Below, piece after piece: positions 1-4,553 of a stretch of DNA of 6,902 bases; position 1 is the stretch's first letter, and every line of letters starts with the position of its first letter. Location of the stretch: the NCBI GenBank assembly GCA_044868295.1, contig JBIOWF010000300.1, positions 1 through 6,902 on the forward strand, read 5' to 3'. The translations under genes were made by a program, and so were the position numbers. This stretch comes from JBIOWF01 sp044868295 (lineage in GTDB: Bacteria; Actinomycetota; Actinomycetes; Streptosporangiales; Streptosporangiaceae). A model generated the notes under the pieces. That model was not told where the DNA came from. It worked only from the letters and a program-made list of their open reading frames with translations, and ran no database searches.

Positions 1-91
1 TCGGCCGCCGAGCCGACAGGAGGACCGGCGCTCGGCTCCCCGCCGCTAAGCGATCAGGCTTCATGAGGCCTCGACCGTAACTCCCGAGACC

Positions 92-131
92 TGAGCCCCG
101 TACGGCTGACGCGACAGCCGTACGGGGCTCA
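92..131 (+). terminator. Strong hairpin terminator of an upstream transcript
   Basis: A perfect 17-bp inverted repeat (92-108 with 115-131) closes a 6-nt loop at 109-114. On the plus strand it is followed by the moderately U-rich ATC/ATT repeats and TTGTTGT, but not by a clean U run. The minus-strand flank is GC-rich, so plus-strand termination is the better reading. It probably ends the gene that lies to the left of the window and insulates the hydrolase promoter. Confidence 0.75.
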
Positions 132-148
132 TCATCATCATCATCATT
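131..148. repeat. ATC trinucleotide microsatellite
   Basis: Five ATC units followed by one ATT sit directly against the 3' arm of the terminator hairpin. On the minus strand the run reads as six consecutive ATG codons (147 down to 130). It most likely serves as the weak U-containing tail of the terminator, and it is a site where slipped-strand length change is possible. Confidence 0.8.
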
Positions 149-264
149 GTTGTCGCCGCGCCGTGCCCTCCGGCCTGCAGCCGCGCTGCTTCCGACCGTC
201 GCCAAGCATGCCGGTCGCTGAGGCGCCGCACGTGCGAAATCGACGAATTCGGAGAAATGCAATC

Positions 265-314
265 TTTATCAATCGGTATTCGTTAGTTAATCATAATATG
301 TTATGATTGATAAA
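265..314 (+). promoter_or_regulatory. AT-rich promoter/operator island upstream of the hydrolase gene
   Basis: This AT-rich island stands out from the GC-rich surroundings. It holds a 20-bp dyad at 289-308 with perfect 8-bp arms (AATCATAA and TTATGATT around TATG). A second, overlapping dyad has 9-bp arms TTTATCAAT (265-273) and ATTGATAAA (306-314). A good -10-like hexamer TATGAT lies at 302-307 in the right arm of the inner dyad; the -35 candidate TTCGTT (279-284, 17-bp spacing) is poor. The layout, a dyad covering the -10 about 60 bp before the start codon, is what a repressor operator would look like. No regulator gene for it is in the window and I do not recognise the motif. Confidence 0.5.
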
Positions 315-358
315 ATCGGGCCAATTGTGAAATAGCATTACCGGCGTATCCCCAAATG

Positions 359-366
359 AAAGGGAG
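359..366 (+). promoter_or_regulatory. Ribosome binding site that decides the GTG start
   Basis: AAAGGGAG lies 7 nt before the GTG at 374. It overlaps the codons just after the ATG at 356, which itself has no Shine-Dalgarno sequence. This placement supports GTG 374 as the start of the hydrolase. Confidence 0.7.
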
Positions 367-373
367 CTCGCCT

Positions 374-1354
374 GTGTGCTACGACGCCGATGCTGTTCCT
401 CCTGTCCATGGCCCGCCCCTCATGGCGGCCAAGTCGTCATCCGTGGTCCTGACCTCCACGGATGGCGCCCGCTTCGCGGGCTTCCTGGCTCAGCCGGAGC
501 ACTCGCGTGACGTGGGTGTGGTCGTTCTTCCCGACAATCGGGGACTCTCCGGGTTCTATGAACGGTTCGCCGTACGGCTCGCCGAGCAGGGATATCCCAC
601 TCTCGCGATCGACTATTTCGGACGCACCGCCGGAACGGACATTCGGGCCCGCGCTGATTTCCCATTCATGGAACACCTCGGCAGGCTCACCAAGGACGGC
701 CTGCACGGCGATATCGGCACGGCCGCCGATCATCTGCGCGGACCTGAGGGACGTCCGGTGGTATCGCTGGGTTTCTGCATGGGTGGCAGGCTGGCCTTCA
801 TCTCGGCCCTGCCCAAGTTCGGTCTCGCCGGAGCGATCGGCCTGTACGGGTATCCCGACCCGATCAACGGAGCGCCGGGACCGACACAATTGGCCGCGGA
901 GCTGACCGGCCCGATCCTGGCGATGTTCGGGGGAGCGGACGAACACATCCCGGCCGAGGTCGTCGAGTCCTTCGGCGGCGCGCTCGCCTCCCACGAGGTC
1001 GAGCACGAGATCATCACCTATCCCGGCGCGCCCCACGGCTTCTTCGAGCTGGGCAGGCCCGAGCTCGCCGACACGTCGGCGGACGCCTGGTCACGAATAC
1101 TGGCGTCCTCGCCGAACGTCAGGCCTGAACAAGGTGATAGCCCGAGGCGACCTGACCTCGCCTCGGGCTACCACGTGCAAGAGTACGGCCTCATCGCCGC
1201 CACCGGAAATTCTCTTTACCTTCTTGAAGGTCGGCAGGTGAGAACTCCGGTGGTGGGTGGCCGTCCGGTTGTGGGGGTGGGGATGGAAGCCCTGTGCGGT
1301 CGTCCAGGCGCGGGGCGGGAAACTCGGGTGCGGGGTGTCCTACGGGGGCGGTAG
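374..1354 (+). CDS. Dienelactone hydrolase family protein, probably frameshifted at the 3' end
   Basis: This is an alpha/beta hydrolase of the dienelactone hydrolase family (PF01738). The catalytic triad is visible (numbering from GTG 374): Cys135 in GFCMGG, Asp189 in GGADEHIP and His221 in GAPHGF. Family members are soluble cytoplasmic esterases or lactonases; the substrate here is unknown. I choose GTG 374 because it has an SD at 359-366 and gives the N-terminus MCYD, which I recall as typical of this actinobacterial subgroup; ATG 356 and ATG 422 lack an SD. The open frame runs to 1354, but residues after about 244 look unlike the family and lose third-position GC bias. In the frame one base earlier, the sequence reads VLAERQA and stops at 1126-1128, just before a terminator. 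Restoring one base near 1098-1104 would give a 251-aa protein of normal length. Either a real indel mutation or a sequencing error is likely. The N-terminal 240 residues are certain. Confidence 0.85.
   Translation: MCYDADAVPPVHGPPLMAAKSSSVVLTSTDGARFAGFLAQPEHSRDVGVVVLPDNRGLSGFYERFAVRLAEQGYPTLAIDYFGRTAGTDIRARADFPFMEHLGRLTKDGLHGDIGTAADHLRGPEGRPVVSLGFCMGGRLAFISALPKFGLAGAIGLYGYPDPINGAPGPTQLAAELTGPILAMFGGADEHIPAEVVESFGGALASHEVEHEIITYPGAPHGFFELGRPELADTSADAWSRILASSPNVRPEQGDSPRRPDLASGYHVQEYGLIAATGNSLYLLEGRQVRTPVVGGRPVVGVGMEALCGRPGAGRETRVRGVLRGR
1134..1174 (+). terminator. Terminator hairpin of the hydrolase gene
   Basis: A perfect 13-bp inverted repeat (1138-1150 with 1158-1170) encloses a 7-nt loop, and three further pairs form beyond one mismatch (1134-1136 with 1172-1174). 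No U tract follows. It begins 6 nt after the TGA at 1126-1128, which fits the end of the hydrolase gene there rather than at 1354. Confidence 0.65.
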
Positions 1355-1357
1355 CGT
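1352..1357 (+). promoter_or_regulatory. Possible -10 element for a leaderless leader ORF
   Basis: TAGCGT fits the actinobacterial TANNNT -10 pattern and lies exactly 6 nt before an ATG at 1364, the spacing expected when transcription starts at the A of the start codon (leaderless transcript). No convincing -35 hexamer is visible at 16-19 bp upstream. It would drive the leader ORF and the EamA transporter gene. Confidence 0.4.
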
Positions 1358-1363
1358 GCCGGC

Positions 1364-1399
1364 ATGCGATTGAACGTCTCTCCTCCGCCTGCCCGATAG
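1364..1399 (+). CDS. Candidate 11-aa leader peptide upstream of the EamA transporter
   Basis: A tiny ORF encodes MRLNVSPPPAR and stops at TAG 1397-1399. It holds three consecutive proline codons (1382-1390), a sequence known to slow or stall ribosomes, especially without EF-P. The stop codon falls in the loop of the terminator hairpin at 1387-1408, so a ribosome finishing or stalled on this ORF would cover the 5' arm of the hairpin. No SD is evident; a leaderless start is possible because a -10-like TAGCGT ends 6 nt upstream. The match of start, -10, PPP and terminator is suggestive, but the ORF is short enough to occur by chance, and I do not recognise the peptide. Confidence 0.4.
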   Translation: MRLNVSPPPAR

Positions 1400-1415
1400 C
1401 GGGCGGGCTTCTCTT
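1387..1415 (+). terminator. Intrinsic terminator / possible attenuator before the EamA gene
   Basis: GCCTGCCCG (1387-1395) pairs with CGGGCGGGC (1400-1408), 9 bp with one G-U wobble, around the 4-nt loop ATAG. TTCTCTT (1409-1415) follows, the best U-rich tail in the window. It stands between the leader ORF and the transporter start, with no other gene between, so termination here would reduce transporter expression. Confidence 0.65.
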
Positions 1416-1457
1416 ATGAACCGGGTCTGAACGGCCCGGTCGGTGGTTGCCGCCCGC
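1399..1457 (+). promoter_or_regulatory. Possible antiterminator pairing and intervening hairpin
   Basis: GCGGGCGG (1399-1406), the 3' arm of the terminator, is perfectly complementary to CCGCCCGC (1450-1457). Pairing of these would prevent the terminator from forming. The enclosed segment itself folds: ACCGGGTC (1420-1427) with GGCCCGGT (1433-1440), with one wobble. Eight-base GC matches are not rare in such DNA, so this is a weak inference that matters mainly together with the leader ORF. Confidence 0.3.
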
Positions 1458-1496
1458 ATTCAGCGGACCGTGCCGACCACTCCATGAGAGACGTCA

Positions 1497-2402
1497 ATGA
1501 CGCATGTTCACGCCCTGTCCGTACGGCGGGGCCTCATCTTCGTGTCCGTAGCGGCGATCGCCTGGGGGACCAGCGGCGTCGCGGGGGCCTTCCTGCAAGA
1601 CACCGGAGAGCTCAGCCCGGTGACGGTTTCCTTCTGGCGGTTCGCCCTCGGTGGCGTTCTGCTGTTCACGGCCCGGCGGCTGGGCGGCCTGCCCACGGAC
1701 CGGCCGCACTGGGGGACGGTCGCCATCGTCGGCCCGGCGATGGCGGTGTGCCAGGCCGCGTACTTCGCGGCGATCGCGGAGGCCGGCGTGGCCGTGGCCA
1801 CGTTGATCACGATGGGCACGGTTCCGGTGCTCGTCGCGCTCGGCGGCCGGTTGTTCCTGCGCGAGCCGCTGAGCCGGGCCGCGCTGCAGAGCGTGGGGCT
1901 GGCTCTCGTCGGCCTGGCCCTGCTGCTCGGCGGGCGGGGAGAGCTCACCCCAGTGGGCGCCGGCTATGCCGTCCTGTCGGCGGCCGCGTATTCGGGTGTG
2001 ACCCTGGTCGCCAGGCGACCGCACGACGGGCGGAGGTCTGACGACGACGCGACTGTCTGGGCGTTCGCCGTCGGCGCGCTCTGCCTGTTGCCCGTGGCCG
2101 TGTCGGACAACCTCCTGCCCCAGGCCGGTGACCTGTGGGCGACCGGGGCTCTGCTCGTGTATCTGGGCGCGGTGCCGACGGCGCTCGCCTACGGGCTGTT
2201 CTTCGCGGGCCTGAGATCGGTGCGGGGCACCACCGCGGCCGTGATCGCCCTGCTGGAGCCACTGGTCGCGGCGGTAGTCGGGGTCGCCCTGCTGGGCGAG
2301 CACCTCGCCGGACCGCAGGTCGTGGGCGGCGCCGTGCTGATGGGCGCCGTCCTGCTGCTGGCCCGTGCCGAGCTCGCGGCCCGCTCCGCCGGCCGTAGCT
2401 GA
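1497..2402 (+). CDS. EamA/DMT-superfamily transporter
   Basis: This 301-aa integral membrane protein has about ten hydrophobic helices (roughly residues 13-33, 43-60, 73-92, 97-118, 129-146, 152-172, 187-203, 213-233, 247-267 and 273-290). They form two five-helix EamA repeats (PF00892), joined by a charged linker (RRPHDGRRSDDD, 173-184). The second repeat ends with the family-typical pattern around LLEPLVAAVVGVALLGEHL (252-270). Proteins of this type usually export amino acids, metabolites or drugs, but the substrate cannot be read from the sequence. ATG 1497 has a modest GAGAG 6 nt upstream; the ATG at 1484 is in another frame. The leader before it may attenuate transcription. Its stop codon lies inside the first copy of the tandem array that separates it from convergent araB. 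Family call is sure; function is open. Confidence 0.92.
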   Translation: MTHVHALSVRRGLIFVSVAAIAWGTSGVAGAFLQDTGELSPVTVSFWRFALGGVLLFTARRLGGLPTDRPHWGTVAIVGPAMAVCQAAYFAAIAEAGVAVATLITMGTVPVLVALGGRLFLREPLSRAALQSVGLALVGLALLLGGRGELTPVGAGYAVLSAAAYSGVTLVARRPHDGRRSDDDATVWAFAVGALCLLPVAVSDNLLPQAGDLWATGALLVYLGAVPTALAYGLFFAGLRSVRGTTAAVIALLEPLVAAVVGVALLGEHLAGPQVVGGAVLMGAVLLLARAELAARSAGRS

Positions 2403-2588
2403 CACGGATTGTCCAGCCGGCCGTACCTGACACAGGTTCTCCCGGTCAGGCTGTGCCTAGCAGGGGTTCGTCTGCCGGGCCGTGCCTGGCACGGTTCGTC
2501 CGGCTGGCCGTGCCTGACACGGGGTCGCCTGGCCGGCCGTAGCTGGCAGGGGTTTGTCCGGCTCAGCCGTACCTGAACAGGGGTGCGG
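2388..2588. repeat. Seven-copy degenerate tandem repeat, about 29-bp unit
   Basis: Copies start near 2388, 2416, 2444, 2474, 2502, 2531 and 2560 and are 28-30 bp long. The shared core is GGCCGGCCGTRCCTGRCACG followed by GGTTYGTCC. Several copies carry a short dyad, best in copies 4 and 5 (CCGTGC, CTG, GCACGG at 2480-2494). The first copy overlaps the last codons and the TGA of the transporter gene. The unit length varies and is not a multiple of three overall, so this is not a coding repeat. With the hairpin to its right, it fills the 304-bp gap (2403-2706) between two convergent genes; no gene is seen there. Confidence 0.8.
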
Positions 2589-2637
2589 CCCCGGCCGCGG
2601 TCCCTCAGGCGGGATGGGAGAGGGACGGCGGCCGGGG
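2589..2637. terminator. Long hairpin between convergent genes
   Basis: CCCCGGCCGC (2589-2598) pairs with 2628-2637. After one G-G mismatch, GTCCCTC (2600-2606) pairs with GAGGGAC (2620-2626), leaving a 13-nt loop. This 17-pair stem lies about 70 nt beyond the araB stop and 190 nt beyond the transporter stop. It has no U tract on either side, so it is best read as a bidirectional, actinomycete-style terminator. Confidence 0.55.
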
Positions 2638-2706
2638 AGTCCTTCCAAGGGCCCACACCGATCAGGTTCACGACCTGGTGACGCGATGGGGCAGCCGGGC
2701 GGGAGG

Positions 2707-4338
2707 CTAGGAGTGGCTGGCGTTGCGGATGCGGCGCAGGGTGTGGAGCGCGTCGCTGCCGCCGCGTCCGAAGTGGTCGTGCAGTTCGGTGTAGACCGCG
2801 TACAGCCGGTCGTAGGCGGCGGCGCGGTCCTCGTCGGGCACGTACACGCTGCGATGGATCTTGCCCATGGCGTCGGAGGCGGAACGGACGTCGGGGTAGG
2901 CGCCCGCCGCGACCGCCGCGTGGATGGCGGAGCCGAGCGCGGGCCCCTGCTCGGAGCCGATGACGCTGAGCGGGCGCCGGGTGACGTCGGCGTAGATCTG
3001 CATGAGGAAGGCGCTCTTGAGCAGACCTCCTGCGACGACCAGCTCCCGAACCGGCACGCCGTTCTTCTCGAAGGACTCGATGATGGTGCGGGTGCCGAAC
3101 GCGGTCGCCTCAAGCAGCGCCCGGTAGATGTCCTCCGGCTTGGTGGCGAGGGTGGTGCCGACGAGCACGCCGGACAGGTCGTGGTCGACCAGGACCGACC
3201 GGTTGCCGCTGTGCCAGTCGAGCGCCACCAGGCCGTGCTGCCCGACGCTCTGCTCGGCGGCCTTGGCCGTGAGCACCTCGTGGGGGTCGCCGTCGCCGTA
3301 CTCGGGGGGCAGCCCGCATCGGATGAACCAGGCGAAGATGTCGCCGACGCCGCTCTGCCCGGCCTCGTAGCCCCACAGGCCGGGGACCACTCCGTCGCGG
3401 ACGACGCCGCACATGCCGGGCACCTCGCCGAGCTGGTCGGAGTTCATGATGTGGCACGTGCTGGTGCCCATGACGGCGAGCATCTGGCCGGGCTCCACGG
3501 CGCGCGCGGCGACGGCGGTCACATGCGCGTCGACGTTGCCGACGGCGACCGCGATCCCCTCCGGGAGCCCGGTGAGCCGGGCCGCCTCGGCGGTCAGGAC
3601 GCCGGCCTTCTCGCCCATCGCCCGCATGGGGTGTTCCAGCTTTTCGGTGAAGTCGGCGAAGCCGGGATTGAGCGCGGCGAGGTACTCCCGGCTCGGCCAG
3701 CGGTCGTCCTGGCGGATGCCCTTGTATCCGGCGGTGCACAGGTTGCGCGTCTCGACGCCGGTGAGCTCCCAGATGATCCAGTCGGCCGCCTCGATCCATC
3801 GATCGGCGAGCGCGTAGACCTCGGGATCCTCCTCCAGCACCTGCAGCCCCTTGGCGTACTGCCACTCGCTGGAGATCTTTCCGCCGTAGCGGGCCAGCCA
3901 GGACTCACCGAGGTCGGTGGCGACGGCGTTGATGCGGTCCGCCTGCGGCTGGGCGGCGTGGTGCCTCCACAGCTTGGGGTACGCGTGCGGGCGGTCCTTG
4001 AGCTCGTCGGTCTCGCACAGGGGGACACCGCCGGCCGTCGTGGGCAGGACGGTGCACGCGGTGAAGTCGGTTCCGATTCCGATCACCTGGGCGGGGGAGA
4101 CCCCCGCGGCGGCGAGGGCCGCGGGAATCGTCACGGCGAGTACGTCACGCCAGTCCTGGGGGATCTGCAGCGCCCAGTCGGGCCCCAGCCGGCGCCCGCT
4201 GCCCGGAAGGCGCTCGTCCACGACGCCGTGCGCGTACTTGTGTACGGCGGAGCCCAGTTCGGTGCCGTCCTTGACGGAAACCACGACGGCACGTCCGGAC
4301 AGCGTCCCGAAGTCGACACCGACCACAACAGCGTTCAT
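2707..4338 (-). CDS. araB: L-ribulokinase
   Basis: A 543-aa FGGY-family carbohydrate kinase of usual ribulokinase length. It phosphorylates L-ribulose with ATP to L-ribulose 5-phosphate, the second step of bacterial L-arabinose breakdown, in the cytoplasm. The N-terminal ATPase-fold lobe begins with the phosphate-1 loop GVDFGT (7-12). AraB-like features follow: GTDFTACTVLP (89-99), ETRNLCTAGYKG (196-207), GNVDAH with the likely catalytic Asp270, and the phosphate-2 segment MGTSTCHIM (290-298). The adenosine-binding segment is VVAGGLLKSAFLMQIYADV (434-452). The start has AAGGA 5 nt upstream. The gene is alone on this strand: neither araA nor araD follows, and its 3' end meets the convergent transporter gene. 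Its promoter carries a LacI-type operator, and lacI is divergent, so sugar-dependent derepression is likely. Other FGGY sugars are possible, but the fit to AraB is strong. Confidence 0.93.
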   Translation of the reverse strand: MNAVVVGVDFGTLSGRAVVVSVKDGTELGSAVHKYAHGVVDERLPGSGRRLGPDWALQIPQDWRDVLAVTIPAALAAAGVSPAQVIGIGTDFTACTVLPTTAGGVPLCETDELKDRPHAYPKLWRHHAAQPQADRINAVATDLGESWLARYGGKISSEWQYAKGLQVLEEDPEVYALADRWIEAADWIIWELTGVETRNLCTAGYKGIRQDDRWPSREYLAALNPGFADFTEKLEHPMRAMGEKAGVLTAEAARLTGLPEGIAVAVGNVDAHVTAVAARAVEPGQMLAVMGTSTCHIMNSDQLGEVPGMCGVVRDGVVPGLWGYEAGQSGVGDIFAWFIRCGLPPEYGDGDPHEVLTAKAAEQSVGQHGLVALDWHSGNRSVLVDHDLSGVLVGTTLATKPEDIYRALLEATAFGTRTIIESFEKNGVPVRELVVAGGLLKSAFLMQIYADVTRRPLSVIGSEQGPALGSAIHAAVAAGAYPDVRSASDAMGKIHRSVYVPDEDRAAAYDRLYAVYTELHDHFGRGGSDALHTLRRIRNASHS

Positions 4339-4376
4339 GAAGATCCTTGCAACGGAGGCGTTAACGTCAGGGGCCG

Positions 4377-4405
4377 ATTGTTAGCGCTATCACGAGGCGC
4401 GTCAA
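4377..4405 (-). promoter_or_regulatory. araB promoter
   Basis: Read on the minus strand, TTGACG (4405-4400) is followed after exactly 17 bp by AACAAT (4382-4377), a usable -35/-10 pair. Transcription would start near 4370, giving a leader of about 30 nt with the SD AAGGA at 4348-4344. The operator at 4379-4392 overlaps the spacer and the -10, so bound repressor would block RNA polymerase. Confidence 0.6.
4379..4392. promoter_or_regulatory. LacI-family operator at the araB promoter
   Basis: TGTTAGCGCTATCA is one base off a perfect palindrome, with the core TAGCGCTA and the central CG typical of LacI-family operators. It matches closely the TGTTAGCGCTAACA type known for arabinose regulators of actinobacteria. 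It lies on the -10 and spacer of the araB promoter. The adjacent LacI protein is the obvious binder. Confidence 0.75.
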
Positions 4406-4487
4406 GTCTGCGAGACGGTAACGATACGGCTTCATCAGCAAAGACCTCCTTCGCTTGGCCTGTGACCGAACGGTAACAAGTGGAGCC

Positions 4488-4517
4488 TTGACACATTGAA
4501 GTGTTATCGCAAACACT
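4488..4517 (+). promoter_or_regulatory. lacI promoter
   Basis: A consensus -35 TTGACA (4488-4493) is followed after 18 bp by AACACT (4512-4517) as a weaker -10. Transcription would begin near 4524, about 30 nt before the lacI start. The -10 is contained in the palindrome at 4500-4517, pointing to autorepression. Confidence 0.5.
4500..4517. promoter_or_regulatory. Second LacI-family operator, at the lacI promoter
   Basis: AGTGTTATCGCAAACACT has perfect 6-bp arms (AGTGTT and AACACT) around a CG-centred core. Its inner 14-mer TGTTATCGCAAACA agrees with the canonical TGTTAGCGCTAACA at 12 of 14 positions. Its centre is about 123 bp from the araB operator, so looping between the two sites is possible but not shown. 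Confidence 0.65.
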
Positions 4518-4553
4518 CAGGAAACCTCAGCGAAACACGAGCTAGGACGGCCG

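Larger units (their letters stand above)
1..373. other. Intergenic region before the hydrolase gene
   Basis: No complete gene is visible here. All three forward frames are open from the left edge and stop at 47-49, 64-66 and 78-80, so the end of an upstream gene may be present, but its frame cannot be chosen from so few codons. A strong terminator hairpin (92-131) fits the end of that upstream transcript. An ATC microsatellite follows. The stretch 150-240 shows nothing recognisable. From about 255 to 350 the base composition turns sharply AT-rich and holds the promoter and dyads described separately. Confidence 0.6.

Noticed and set aside
1..80. End of an upstream gene at the left edge
   Set aside because: All three forward frames stop within 80 bases and none is distinguishable by codon bias or motif, so no partial CDS is called.
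1129..1354. A new C-terminal domain on the hydrolase
   Set aside because: The stretch contains a terminator hairpin and AT-richer third positions, and shows no hydrophobic pattern or motif, so it is treated as read-through of non-coding DNA after a frameshift.
1484..2041. Alternative ORF from ATG 1484
   Set aside because: It is in a different frame from the membrane protein and its translation is Arg/Gly-rich noise.
1494..2405. A 303-codon open frame on the minus strand opposite the transporter
   Set aside because: Its composition is low-complexity and rich in Arg, Gln and Gly, and it exactly mirrors the EamA gene with its ten hydrophobic helices.
2388..2588. CRISPR array
   Set aside because: The copies are directly adjacent, imperfect and variable in length, with no unique spacers and no cas genes.
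2554..4476. A 640-codon open frame on the plus strand opposite araB
   Set aside because: It mirrors araB in high-GC DNA, has no family-like motifs, crosses the tandem array and the araB promoter, and conflicts with a gene that has clear kinase motifs.
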